A stretch of DNA of 64,000 nucleotides from Exophiala sp. HKRS030. Its lineage: Eukaryota; Ascomycota; Eurotiomycetes; Chaetothyriales; Herpotrichiellaceae. Under the pieces are notes generated by a model. That model saw nothing but the letters and a program-made list of their open reading frames with translations. It had not been told where the DNA came from and did no database searches. The stretch lies in the NCBI GenBank assembly GCA_023897205.1, contig JAHWDD010000006.1:4278001-4342000 (forward strand), given 5' to 3'. Each line of letters opens with the position of its first letter. Position 1 is the stretch's first letter. The translations under genes and the position numbers were made by a program. Positions 25,206 through 36,510 of this stretch are shown piece by piece.

Positions 25206-26939
25206 ACCAGGCAGGATATGGTGAACGATACGTATGTAGGTTGGCCTCAAAGGCAGAAATGTGTCGTTGGGATTGTCCACGAAGTCAGAACCAGGACGAG
25301 GCGTTGTTGTTGCTAGAGATCAGATGGTCGCTGTAGCTGTTACTCCTTTTGCACTCTGTCTGTGGTAAAGGCGGCATAGGCATGGGTTAGGCATGAACAT
25401 GGGCATGGGTATGGGTGGTATGGAATTGAGTGGTAAGATGAGAGATCGACAATTGGAGGCGGATTAGCGTCAGGCCATCGTACAAGGGAAATTGGTTCTG
25501 GACTTTTAGTGAGGATGTGTAGGGCAGAGATGGCGCAGGCGAGGCGTCACTCAGGTAATTTGAGAAGATTTGAAGGATTCGAGGTTCGAAGAGGTAGCTG
25601 ATTGTCGTCGACTGCGGCCAGCACAGGACTTGTGAAAAAGGTCAAGAATATTGATACATAATGGCAGAGACTTTCTGCGGCCTTTCCTAACAAAAGAGTG
25701 GCTAGGCGTCCGTGATGGTGATGGAACCTGTCGTCTCATGAACAGAGAGATGGGTTCGAAGGGGGGACCAGCCCTTGGGCGCGTTGAGTGGTTGTGCCAG
25801 TAGCGGAAGATGTGGACATTTCTGTTGGAAGGGAGGTAACGTGGAGTTGTTTCGAGTGGCCAAAGGGGGTAAGGCTCCATGTTGGTCAAACACACCAGGA
25901 GCACCAAGGCTGGGGATTTCAGGGATTTGATTGGTGGATTCGGTCTTGAACGTGTCGATCCAGTCCGAATCCCTGGAGTTGGAAACTTTTGTGCCAGGCT
26001 TGGGTCCTAAGCTTTGGGACCTGGCGTCTCAAAGCCTCCTTTCACAACCCCGACTTCCGACCAAAGAGACCCAACACTGGACTTTCACAGCGTTGACAGC
26101 TATTAAATGACTTGCATAAGGGAAATTCCGAACGTCGTCACCAACAGACACCGTGACGGTCGTCTGTAGAGCATAGACGTAGATGCTCACCGGTGACGGC
26201 TGTGGGAGGACTTGATCATATCATTTCTACTCGTTTAGGGGGCCGCTGGGGCCAGACTACCGATGAGCTACATCAGGGACGGTCAGAAGACTGGCATCGA
26301 AAAAGACTGAATGGTGACTGGAGTCTGTGTTACACCTTGTTCCACCGACTGCACGCCCCATGAGCTCCGGGTCCCTCCTTACACCTCCATAGTCTCGTGT
26401 CTAGGTGGCGTCGTACTTTTCACGGGCTCATTCGGCGCCAAACGAGTTGCACAAACCTCTGGGGTGTTTGGGGCCGCCTCGAGATTCAGAATGCTCGGCA
26501 CAGATTTTCACCCACGGACTTGCACGTGATCTTTGGTCTCCTGTCCGGTATACTTACCATATTGGTAATGAACACGTGCAGCTACTGACAGTCACGTGGT
26601 AAGAACGATTTCAACAGAGGTTCGCCTTGCGAAAAGCTTCAAAGACATAGAAGTGACACACTTGCTCCACACTCCTTCGAAATCCCAACTGCACTTCACC
26701 TCAAGTCATTGCACATCGTGACAAGTCTCATGCTTCGCAACTACTGCTTCGTGCTTAGTGTGATTAGGTGAAGACCATGTTGTGTATATGCATTATTTAT
26801 TAAACACCGTATGTGCCCTTGATGCCACCTGACCGGCAACTCACTGCTCGTCTGCTACTATACGATCATCCATCACTTCATATGCCCTAAGTCGCCAGCG
26901 ACGGCGTCATGTCGAGGCTTCAGAGCTCTGTTATGTCCA
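25206..26939. other. Intergenic region with GGCATGGG-type repeats
   Basis: 1.7 kb with no supported gene. A short ggcatggg/catgggtatggg repeat lies near 25378-25415. The region near 25206-25700 is the promoter side of the membrane-protein gene. Confidence 0.5.
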
Positions 26940-27355
26940 TCACTCCTTCTTATAGCTTCCATAGTTGCCGTATGAGCTAACAATATCGGTCAATACCATA
27001 TGACTCGTCAATTAGATGTCTATGCCACTTACCCATATGGGTTTGGGGTCTGCAGGTACACAGTCAGTCATGTCTTTTCTAAGTGAGACAAGATACAGAG
27101 GTATCAACACTTACTCCTGGTGGTGGTGGAGCTACACCGGGGTACGAGCCGTAGTTGCCATAGTTTCCACTATGGAGGGTTCTAGTCAGAGACGACCTAT
27201 GTGATGAAGGGTCCAACGCATCAGGTTCACACATACTAGTCTCCATACTGGGGAGCTGGCTCAGGAGCAGGCGCGGCTTCAGGCTCAGCGATTGGAGCGG
27301 CCATCACTCCGAGGATGGGAAGCAGAGCTGCGAGAAAGAACGTCTTGAGCATCAT
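26940..27355 (-). CDS. Small secreted Tyr/Gly-rich repeat protein (four exons)
   Basis: I assembled this gene by reading splice sites: 27355-27237, 27169-27115, 27049-27033 and 26976-26940, total 228 nt or 75 aa. Exon 1 encodes a signal peptide (MMLKTFFLAALLPILGVMAA) and an acidic Pro/Ala/Glu propeptide-like stretch. The remaining exons encode YGDYGNYGNYGSY, a Pro-rich link (APPPPG), then YGSYGNYGSYKKE and a stop. Donors are GTATGT, GTAAGT and GTAAGT. All phases match, and splicing fuses one Tyr/Gly repeat to the next, which is strong support. Exon 3 is only 17 nt. Similar signal-peptide plus Gly/Tyr-repeat proteins are frequent in fungi, with no known function. There is no dibasic KR site between repeats. 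It lies 1.6 kb from a UstYa-family gene on the other strand. Confidence 0.82.
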
Positions 27356-28929
27356 CTTGAAGGATTTGGTAATGGAAGAAATGTGAATGTTTTTTGATGA
27401 TGGCCGAAGTTTTCTTGCTGTCTGATAGGATTCAAGTTGAAGTCATGCAAGTAGAGGAACGGTTCGACACCAGCTCTTATACATGGATGTACAGTCAGTC
27501 ACCTTTCCGTCCGACTCCGCTTCCCACTTTGTGCCTCAGCTGCGGCAGACAGTGTCCTCGCGATGCTTGACTGTCTGTTGACGATGGGGCTTCATGTCTG
27601 CAGCCGTGGATTTTCATGCGAATGGATAGTTCATCTGGTAGGGCACATGTGGCCCAGAGGTTTCCACATCCTCTGGCTCCGACCAATCAAGAATACTGTA
27701 CTTTGTAGTTTTCCCTCAATCTGGCAAGAGCACAAGGCGAGCCAGAAGTTTCCCAGAAAGCATACTGTTACTAATTCGGGTCCAAGAGCCGTATACATGA
27801 GCCACGATGCTGGACACCTCGAAGCTTAAGGCAGCCTCCACGTCGATTCGTGTTGCAACGACGAAGCTATGGCACTGGCGCCTTGGGCTCAAGCAGGTCG
27901 ACTGCATGAATACGAGCCGGTGAGGCATCGAAGGCTCGCCGAGGCAGTGATGCAACCTTAGTCTCGATGATGAAGTACCTCTCATCGATCACTATTGTAT
28001 TGAGGGGTACTTCGTGGGGCATAGCTGTGCAACATTGGGTGTCCTTCCCTTGCGAGCTGTTCGGATATGCTTGACGTTTCCAAGCGTTGAGCACGGATGT
28101 TCGATAGTCACAACTCATGCTCTGGGGTGATGCTATGAATACATTGTGTGTCAGTGCGTTGCGAGTAACGTATCCTCGGGTATACCTTGTGGACCGAGCT
28201 CCCAGAGCTATTTCCCCATCACGAACAAGAGTGAAAATTCATTGAATGAGCCCAGAAAGGTTCCAAGGTACGATTTTCTAAAGTCAAATGATGGTTTTAG
28301 CTTGAAGAGCTGAAATGTGAGGTGGCAAGTCGTACGCTTATTTCTCAAATAGTGCTTGGTTTCATTCGTCAAAACCTAGCGAATACGAGGTCCAAGACCA
28401 AGATGCCGTCTCATACCGCAATCAAGATCGACAATCATATCGGATCAAAGCTCTCACAAAGCTCTCAGGATCGATCACTAAGTTTCGCAGTTTACACAAA
28501 ATGGGCACGGGATGCTCTAGTTCGAGCCTTGGTCATGAACGTAGTGCCTGGGGCGGCTGCGAAAGCCGCAAAATACTGCATGGTGGTCGTATATGCCGCA
28601 TTTACGAATTTTAGGCCTCGAAACCTTACCAAGATGTCATAGGGCTCATATGCGGACTTCGTATGTGTAAAGTTCTGCAAATCAAAGACGGATCGTGGCC
28701 AGGAAAACAGGGCAAGTTGCAGCCCTATAACGGTCCCACAGCCTTTGCAAGTTAGATCAAAGCTTTAGTCTCGACGTGGCCTTTTACCGCGTCTGCATGA
28801 TAAGGCAGAAGTCGAGACCAAATTTTGATCGCCCTGACACATAGGAAGGATGTCTTGACTAGTCAAACCAACGACTCCCCAGTACGTTTTCTGACCGCAC
28901 GCTGCTTGAATACTTTGAATTCAATCGTT
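27356..28929. other. Divergent intergenic region between the Tyr/Gly protein and the UstYa-family gene
   Basis: About 1.6 kb, serving as promoter for both neighbours. Open frames are short with no recognisable motifs. Confidence 0.5.
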
Positions 28930-29949
28930 ATGGACATCGAGAAAGAGGACGAGGAAGCCTTCCTCATTGACCAAGACAAGGGCTTCAATCCAAAAACTCA
29001 TCATGGCGGATGGGAAACAATTCTCGGATTTATCATCACCGCTGGGGTTGCATTGGTCGCAGGAGTGTTTCTCGAGCGATACTTTTTCCTCAAACAGGAC
29101 TGGATGTGTACTGCGCACGTGTCTCAAGATAGTAAGTCAAAGGAGCAACATGGTGCTTCCTTGATCACTAACGGTGAGTGCAGCGCCGCTTCTGAATCAA
29201 CAGATAGACCTTTCATACCAAGTAATAAGATACAATGGGTCGTTCATGAAAGAAAACATTTACCGACAAGGTCCGGGCCCAGAAGTGGATGCGGCTTGGG
29301 AGGCCCTTGGAGTCAATTGTGAGTCAGCCAACAGGACGTGCAAGCGATCCTGAGTCCTGACAGGAGAAACAGATCGATCTGTGGTGGTACCAGAGGCCCA
29401 AGGGGAGCAAGCTGGTTTGAAACATGATCAAGTCAAAATCAATCCCAAATATGGTGGAGGATTTCCTGCTAATGTCGAAGGACTCCACCATCTCCATTGT
29501 TTAGTGAGTGCTGTGAGGTCACTTGATCCAAGGATGTGGGACTGACAAAGGTGACAGAACTTGTTACGACAGGCACTCTGGTACAACTTTGACTACTACC
29601 ACGGTCTTGGGAAAGGGGCTTTCAAGAACGATGATCGAATACTTCGGTTGCACGTCAGTAAGTAGAGTCCAAGCAGACCTGAGAAGACGTCGCTGATAAG
29701 GCAACAGCACACTGTATGGATATTCTTCGCCAACAATTGATGTGCAAGCCCGACCTTGGATTTCTCGGTCAGGTCTGGCACAATCAGACGTTCCCGTCGG
29801 CGTTTGTGGATTTTAACACTCAGCACAAGTGTCGGAATTATGAGTCGTTGAGGAAGTGGGCGGAGGTTCGACAACTGCCTGAAAACGTTCCAAGCGATTT
29901 CTTACAACCGCCAGAGGAAGGGGACAAAATATATGCCGAGATCCCATGA
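28930..29949 (+). CDS. UstYa-family (DUF3328) protein
   Basis: Five exons give 269 aa: 28930-29131, 29184-29318, 29373-29503, 29558-29657 and 29708-29949, with good GTAAGT/GTGAGT donors. The short acidic N-terminus (MDIEKEDEEAF) is followed by one transmembrane helix near 29-52 (ILGFIITAGVALVAGVF). A lumenal domain then carries the two family-defining HxxHC motifs, HHLHC near 151-155 and HVTHC near 188-192, each within a helix (HCLNLLRQALW, HCMDILRQQLMC). UstYa-type proteins are oxidases or cyclases in fungal ribosomal-peptide and other secondary metabolite pathways. Both motifs are intact, so activity is plausible. I see no polyketide synthase, NRPS, tyrosinase or S41 peptidase in the window, so a full cluster is not shown. 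Substrate is unknown. Confidence 0.92.
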
Positions 29950-30645
29950 ATTCTCAAATACTGCCTCTTTCCAAAGATTGTGAGGATTCTGTGACGGAAT
30001 CAAGCGAGTCGAGCGTTGAATAAAGAGTTCTTAGCGCTCGCATGTTGTTTTTTATAGAAGAGGTTGAGATTCGATACCCCATAGCGAATTCCCAGAATCG
30101 CGAAGTGAGATTTCACGTGACAGATTACAAAGAATCCATTGAAGCACGTGACAGGCAGCACAGGCCATCACACGTGATATGTGAATCGCCCTTTGGAAGC
30201 GCCGTTACTTTCCCTGATCACCTTCAACACCTGCACTATTCCATTTCAGGCATAGATTAGATGTGCTCATGGTTGGGCGTGGGTGGTTCCTTCCTCCCGC
30301 ACACCATTCCTTGGTCCCTCACTTCCGCCTCATTGGCTCTTCTCATCCTTCACGATGCATCGCTCATTCGCTGCTTGCACTTCTGTAAGCGCCCATCACA
30401 GGTAAGCACTCTTGGGCTACTCAAGAACAAGTCATCTCGCAATGACTTCTCTTACTCCTTCTTTCGGTTGTTCTGTATGACCTCCTATGGTGAGTCGTGA
30501 AAACATCATTGTCAACCTTGGGCATCAACGACTCTTGAAGACGTTGTTCATGTTGTCAATGGCCATGCGAAGATCTTGTTGATCAGGTTGACTCATTTCC
30601 AGCTACAAACGTGCTTAATTGAAGGTCTCATCACAATATCCAAAC
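29950..30645. other. Intergenic region
   Basis: Some 700 nt between two plus-strand genes, with TCACGTGA near 30114-30121 and further CACGTGA copies near 30148 and 30171. No gene supported. Confidence 0.55.
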
Positions 30646-31736
30646 ATGGCTCGACCGAAATTCTTCCTCTCGCGTCGCTGGCGACCAAACAAGTGGCCCT
30701 TCTTTGGCCTCGCAGTCATTGAATTGGGCCTGACAGTAGCCCTGCTTGCACTCTTTGGTATTGCGGCGCCCAACACTTATCGGACCAAATTGTGGCAAGA
30801 TGGCTCAGACAATGGCTTCAACTCAAGTCCAACGACAGGGCTCTATGCTGCTGCAAATTACAGACCCTATACGACCCCAAGAGTCTGGTCACGATTGTGA
30901 GTTTCCGATCGCTGAGGGTTGGGCAAGGCTTGCTAACACTGAAACAGTATCACGAATTACAACATTGTCATCGCAGTCCTCTCTATGTTCCTCATGCTCA
31001 CCAAGGTTATCATGTATACCTTACACGTCTTCCCCCGATCTTATCCGTCGCCGTTCATGGTGCCATAATTGCACTCTACTCGGTGTCAGTAGCCTACCAA
31101 TCCAGCAGCGACACCACCGATCCCCGAAAACCTCAAAACGGCCCACCTTGGTACATTACCAAATCATGTAATGTCACCCTCAACAAAGATTTGGTCGGGT
31201 ATTGCAAACAAGCAAAGGCTTCTTTCGCATGCACCTGTGCTGCTCTTGGGCTATTTGGGATCTATTTCCTGCTATCCGTATGGTCATGTTTCCCTTCCAA
31301 GGCTCAGAGAGAGGAATACGATGACAAGAAGCGTTCAAAAGCCGAGAAATATGCCGAGCTCGAAGCCCAACATGAAGCCGCTAAGAAGTCTGGTGTATTA
31401 TCTTATCCTGTACCAGATACACCTGGCTTTCAGGGTGGGCTCAATCCTATGACACCACGAACGTTGGCTTTCAACACCTTGGGTGGTACAAAAGATCTCC
31501 CGTTAAGACAACAGTCGTTGAGAAAACACTTCAGCACTCCAAACGTTCAAACCTCATCTCCCATCTATGCAATTCGCAGCCCTGACCTGCCAAGAAGTCC
31601 TATGAGTCCGGGATTCGTCCAAAGGGCTGGAATGGATGACATAACTGAAGTCGATAAGGATTCAGAACTAAGTCCTGATACTTCCAATCAACCTCAGCTT
31701 TACTTTCCTCCACCTCCGAAGACATCGACGAGATGA
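30646..31736 (+). CDS. Four-pass membrane protein, conserved hypothetical (apparent frameshift)
   Basis: Exons 30646-30896 and 30948-31736, the intron having a GTGAGT donor and a CTAAC branch site. Transmembrane segments are FFGLAVIELGLTVALLALF, IVIAVLSMFLMLTKVIMYTL, ILSVAVHGAIIALYSVSVA and CAALGLFGIYFLLSVW. The topology is tetraspan and MARVEL-like, but I cannot assign the family. The cytoplasmic C-terminal 140 residues are charged (REEYDDKKRSKAEKYAELEAQ, likely coiled coil) then Ser/Pro-rich. The second and third membrane segments lie in different frames; one extra C in the run at 31032-31036 joins LHVFP to PILSVAV. No plausible intron does this. It lies 700 nt downstream of the UstYa-family gene on the same strand. 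Confidence 0.78.
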
Positions 31737-32529
31737 GAACATGAACTGATCTTTGTTGGTCTTTTGGTGAAGTTGTTTACCCCTATGTACTTCTGATACA
31801 TGTGACGGATTTTTTTCATTTGGATCTTTGAGCTGAGCAGACACTCTGATGGATCTCAAGGTTTCTTTCGGTAACTAGGCCGATAACGTCTTCTATCATG
31901 CAATGAAATCATCAAGCAGGACCTTCGCATCTGTATGAGATCAGACGATGGAAAGCCGCACGTGATAACCATTTCCCACTCATACCAATCCGGTTGACCC
32001 AATATTAATCCGAGGCCCTTGAAATGAATTACTCAAGGTTTGCAAAACGTTGCAGACAGCCGCCCAGCAGGGTTGAACGCAATCCGTAGACTTCTTTGGA
32101 CTTGAGGCTTGAATGGTATAGGATTACAGACGAGATGTTCCGTCCCAGCTTTCGGCCGCTCCTGAGTTCTTGAATCTTCAATTTCAATGAATTGAAGACA
32201 ACCACTCCCCGACGCCTCACTGTAAATACCTACCCTGGCACGTAGGTCAGATCAGTTTTCACGACGAACAGTATCTAAATCTCATACCATCCTTTGCCGA
32301 GCCGTGCCGTGCCCTGCACACCAGAGAGCCCTGATCCCTATCTACTCTCGGAAGCCAGCCTACTCCCTCGTCACGACCTGCTGCTCGTCAGACCTTCACT
32401 TGAAGTACATGGTAGCGGCTGTATGTGTGGTAGACGTCGACCTCCATGAGCACCTCTCACCAACAATGTCCAGCGCATTCTCGTACAATTCGGTGTTCAC
32501 GGCACTCCCGTCGGTCCTTCGTTCACATT

Positions 32530-32592
32530 CGTCCTATCCTCTGTTCATTCATTCATTCATTCATCCGTCCTATCCTCTATTCATTCATTCAC
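32530..32592. repeat. Tandem duplication of a 36-bp CATT-rich unit
   Basis: The segment starting cgtcctatcctct recurs 36 nt later, each copy followed by a (TTCA)n tract. Confidence 0.8.
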
Positions 32593-32630
32593 TGATTCAA
32601 TCATCCACTCGTTCGACCGTCCCTCCATCC

Positions 32631-32680
32631 GCCCATCCAGCCAGCCAACCAGCCAGCCAACCAGCCAACCAGCCATCCAT
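32631..32680. repeat. CCAG/CCAA tetranucleotide tract
   Basis: About eleven consecutive CCAG, CCAA or CCAT units. On the opposite strand they read as a W-L-V/A-G peptide repeat, which I regard as an artefact. Confidence 0.85.
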
Positions 32681-32717
32681 GCATTGATACACAAATCAAG
32701 CAGGCACAATGCCGCGG

Positions 32718-32745
32718 GTGTATAGTGTATAGTGTATAGTGTATA
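32718..32745. repeat. Heptamer GTGTATA, four perfect copies
   Basis: Four exact head-to-tail copies, non-coding. Confidence 0.9.
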
Positions 32746-33348
32746 GGGAATACACTCCGCTCCGCTCCCACCTGCTCCCTCGCCAACGCGCGCCAAAGAA
32801 CACACAACCGCCTGTAAGATATTCTTATACATCTTTATATACATATCGATCCACCTACAGTCTGTCCGAGAGGACGTTATTACATTTCTTGAATCACCAC
32901 AGGCCCCAAGCACGGCAATATCGTTCCGCCTTTCCCCCTCCGGCCTCGGGTCCTTTTCTTCGAGACCCGTGTACGTGTACGTGCACGTGTAGGTAGTGGT
33001 ATATACCAAATTCCTGACTTTCGCCGCGGATCCTAGGCCCGAAAGCTGGCACTAACTCAGATGTGTATTTGGAGGGTAAGCTGGGTAAGCTAGGGAGGGA
33101 AGCTGATGATACGGGGGATTTTGAGGAGGAAGGTGCAGGTGCGGAAGGGGACTTGTCTTGTCATGTTATCGCATTATCACGTGACCTGGAGAAAGATGGA
33201 GGAGTCAAGAGGCGAGGGGAGGTGAGGTGAGGGAACGGTTAGGGACGGTGGTCGTGTGGTCGTGGGTGTGGGTGGATGGATGGATGGATATTAGTTCGAT
33301 GAGAAATCTGGAGGAGAGGATACGGACTTGGGGCGGGGACTGTGCGAG

Positions 33349-33397
33349 ACTGATACTACACTGATACTGATACCGATACCGACACTGACACTGATAC
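33349..33397. repeat. Hexamer tract related to CTGATA/CCGATA
   Basis: About eight degenerate 6-bp units in non-coding DNA. Confidence 0.8.
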
Positions 33398-34116
33398 GAT
33401 GCAAGATGCTCTGTGTATCAAGTTGTGAAATGCCCGGGGCAAGAATCCCACGGGAGTTTCATAGGGTTCGGCATAATCTTGGAGAGGTAGCATGTCACAA
33501 TCACTCGAAGCAATAGAAAAGGAAGGAATCAATTTTTTAATGTTCGTAAAGTTCATATTCTCATTTCTTTCGTCATCTCATGATTACAATATGATGATGG
33601 TGTACTAGGACCAATAGTAGCAGTAAAGTAGTAGTTTGATAGTGAACAGGGTATCCGATGAACGTAGCAATTGAATAGGGTTATCCGTTCCGACCTTAAA
33701 ACCAGTTGAGCGCGGTGGATGGAGAAAAGAAAAGATTCCCAAGATTCCACAATTCCCGGACTTCAGATCAAATGTCGATTGTCCGTAAATTCCATAGCGG
33801 AGAGAGTGGGAATGCGGGATACGAGGTCGCACAACGGACATATTTGATGATATGTACCGGGTACCGACCCAGGTATGGCATCGAGCACAGTAATGTCCGG
33901 TGTGTCTTGGCGTGCATTGACGGACTTCAGGACAAGGTGGTAAGGCAGGAAATACCATGCTTACGATGTGAATGGGAAGCCTTATCAAGGCACAGCCTTG
34001 CTGAGCCAGGACGAGGATTATTGGTGGGCCTTGATTTCCGAAAATATTTGTTCAAGTGTGGGATTGGCAGGATCTGCGGCGGTGCAGGTGCCGGCTGATG
34101 GCCCCAAATTCCAACT

Positions 34117-35163
34117 TCACGACACTCCAACATCAATTCTTGCACAAGTCGCGATAGTGGCTCGTACTTTTTGATGAAAGCCACTATCAGCAGCTGTGTC
34201 GTACAAGTCACTGAATGCACGTGGCAAGGCTCCCACAGACTTGAGTCGCTGCTTGACGGCGTCTGACGCGCCACCCAAGGCATTTGGTACGCCATCCAGG
34301 CTCATCTTCAGATTGTAGCATCTCAACTTATCATGCTTGCCACCGGGGTAGGCGGCCATGGAGAGAGCGACTGAAAACTTGAGCTTCGAGGCTGCGAATG
34401 CAACGGCGGCACTGGGTGTAAAGCAATGCAGTTCCAGCACCTCTGCCTGGATAGCGGAGATATCTGGTTCTGGACTGGGTTTCCAAGGACTGGTCTCGAA
34501 GATGGGTGAGGGTGGAAGTGAAGAGTCTGACAGATCGTCTGCCGAGGATATTGAGCTTCTGGGAGATCGAGGTGAAGGTGGTGAAGGAGGGGCGTTCATC
34601 TCGACGTCGAGAGAATCGAAGGCCATGGCCAATGTCTTGAAGTGGGCGAGAGAATAAGCGTCTTTCTGACGAGCATAGAATCGAGTTTCGAGTGCCTTGA
34701 GACGAGGCAAGTATCCCAAGCAACTGTCGACGAAATTGATGTGGTCTTTGAGAACGGCATCGGCATCTCTGACATCGCCGAAATCGACAGCCAAATGTTG
34801 GATGGATAGTTTGATGTGAGGATGGATGGCAGTGTCTGCTATGAAAGACAGGACGTCGTCGGTCTTGCGGAAGACTAGTGGGTTCAAGCTGTAGTAGAGA
34901 GAGATGGCTTCAGAGCGGATAGTTCCACAAGTGTCGAGAAATCCTCTGGCATCATCTTTTGCAGGGCGTGATGGTCTCAAGCGTCGTTGAGAGGGTGAGC
35001 GAAGTCGCAGGGGCTCGTTGCGCGAAAAGGCAAACTTGTAGATCAAGTTTCGAACTTCTGGTGGGAGGGTGAGAAGGACACATGGCGCGTCCAACTGGGA
35101 CAAAGTTACTGATTTCCTCGACATAATTGACTGCGGGCTCTGGGAGAGTGCCAAAGCGGCCAT
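34117..35163 (-). CDS. F-box-like / 2EXR-type protein
   Basis: Single exon, 348 aa, from ATG 35163. Near residue 33 it has the motif LPPEVRNLIYKFAF, typical of the fungal F-box-like and 2EXR families, followed by CGTIRSEAISLYYSLNPLVF, the usual continuation (a series of short helices with a conserved Tyr-rich strand). A Ser/Pro-rich low-complexity insert lies near 195-230. The final third looks folded and is Ala-rich. Members are numerous in filamentous fungi and mostly uncharacterised. A substrate-adaptor role in SCF ubiquitin ligases is possible but not shown. Confidence 0.8.
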   Translation of the reverse strand: MAALALSQSPQSIMSRKSVTLSQLDAPCVLLTLPPEVRNLIYKFAFSRNEPLRLRSPSQRRLRPSRPAKDDARGFLDTCGTIRSEAISLYYSLNPLVFRKTDDVLSFIADTAIHPHIKLSIQHLAVDFGDVRDADAVLKDHINFVDSCLGYLPRLKALETRFYARQKDAYSLAHFKTLAMAFDSLDVEMNAPPSPPSPRSPRSSISSADDLSDSSLPPSPIFETSPWKPSPEPDISAIQAEVLELHCFTPSAAVAFAASKLKFSVALSMAAYPGGKHDKLRCYNLKMSLDGVPNALGGASDAVKQRLKSVGALPRAFSDLYDTAADSGFHQKVRATIATCARIDVGVS

Positions 35164-35823
35164 TGGAAATTGTGGTGATTGTGCAAAAGATTGTGTTGTT
35201 GACAGTTCTGCCCCAAACGAGACGGGCTATCTGTGTTTACTGGTTCTATCCGAAGCCAGCACAGAGTCGACTTGTGTTGAAGAAGTGTTCATTGACTGGC
35301 AAGTGAAGGTTTGCAGGTGGTGGTGACGAGATCGGTGTACACGTGTTGGGGCCGGCGTGTCGTCGAAAGTCGTATCTTCTGTTGGAAACTGGGATGGTAT
35401 CAAGCGATGGTGATCAAGTCGTTGCAAAGAAAAGGCGTCGACCGTGCAAACGTCAAAGCGAACGAGTGATTGAAGTGAGAAGGGTATAGGTGGACCTGGA
35501 GAGGCCTCTGGCGAAAGATGGGGGAGGTGGAAGCCCGTGGGAGGTGAAGATGGATAGTGGAGGTGAGGGCGAAGGTGAAGGTGAAGGTGATGGAAAGACA
35601 GGAGGCTGGAGCTCGAGATAGATAGTAAATGAGGGTGTGTTGACTGATAGTCACGGACTTTGACTTGGCTGGCGTGGATCTGGTAGAAGTAGTGTACTGG
35701 CCCCTTTGCAGCATGGCAAAACCAAAAAAGGCCGTAGCCGTGGCAGTGACGGAAGTGGTTGGTGGTACGGGGTTTTTGATAGATACCCTAGATACGTCGA
35801 CATTAGTAGACAGTAGCGATCAG

Positions 35824-35890
35824 AGGTACTCCGTAGTCAATAGTAGTCTGTAGTAGTCTGTAGTAGACGGTAGTGTGGTACGGAGTACCT
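35824..35890. repeat. Inverted repeat with 12-bp perfect arms
   Basis: AGGTACTCCGTA at 35824-35835 is the exact reverse complement of TACGGAGTACCT at 35879-35890. The 43-nt spacer is made of TAGTAGTCTG-like direct repeats. The transcript could form a hairpin, or the arms may be ends of a very short element. Confidence 0.85.
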
Positions 35891-35991
35891 TGAAGGTACA
35901 GTAGACTCTTAGACTCCTAGCCTCCTAAACTCCTAGCCTCCTACTCCGTAGACGCCCCTAGGCCAACCAAAGACCATTTAGAGTTTGATTG

Positions 35992-36018
35992 ACCCTGGGT
36001 GCCCTGGGTGCCCTGGGC
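35992..36018. repeat. 9-bp tandem repeat (GCCCTGGGT), three copies
   Basis: Three near-perfect copies in non-coding DNA. Confidence 0.85.
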
Positions 36019-36483
36019 GTCGTGGGTCCTGCAGGTCAAAAACTTCCAGGGCATCTGTCTCACTTTAGGCTTCTTTGATTGGCCTTGGGGCCAGGCCCGA
36101 GATTAAGCTACGGCCTAAAAGCGGATTATGGCAACACCACTTTCGCCAACTTGGTGGATTGGTCCGTTCGAAGGCCTACCCCGGTCCAATCTGGCGCAAT
36201 CCTGGCTATGCACGTCGCCCAGGAGGATATTAATATCCTTCCTTGTAGGCTTGGACAATAGGCTCCTCGGGCTTTGCTCTTGGTGGTAGATACCTACCAA
36301 CCACCACTTTACCACCTGCCTACTACCTAGTACCCAGTACCAGTACCTAGTACTTACCTACTCCCGCCTAATATGCCTAAGGACCAAACAGGGACACTGC
36401 CTTGGCCCAGCCTTCGCCTATCCGAGTCACAATCTTTCCTGTTGGCTCAATGCACGAGGCTTTCAAGATTTCCTGTGTACAAG

Positions 36484-36510
36484 ACCTGTTCGACCTGTTC
36501 GACCTGTTCG
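36484..36510. repeat. 9-bp tandem repeat (ACCTGTTCG), three copies
   Basis: Three exact copies. The multiple-of-three unit makes it pass through open frames on both strands, but no gene is supported there. Confidence 0.9.

Larger units (their letters stand above)
31737..34116. other. Repeat-rich convergent intergenic region
   Basis: 2.4 kb without a supported gene. It contains a 36-bp duplicated CATT-rich unit, a CCAR tetranucleotide tract, a GTGTATA heptamer tract, a GGAT tract near 33272-33289 and a CTGATAC/CCGATAC hexamer tract. These repeats create long but meaningless open frames on the minus strand. Confidence 0.6.

Noticed and set aside
28322..28680. Overlapping frames on both strands before the UstYa-family gene
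   Set aside because: Neither has motifs, and both strands are equally open, which suggests chance.
32581..33009. Membrane-like peptide with repeated Trp-Leu-Val-Gly
   Set aside because: It derives from the CCAG/CCAA tetranucleotide tract and lacks a coherent protein around it.
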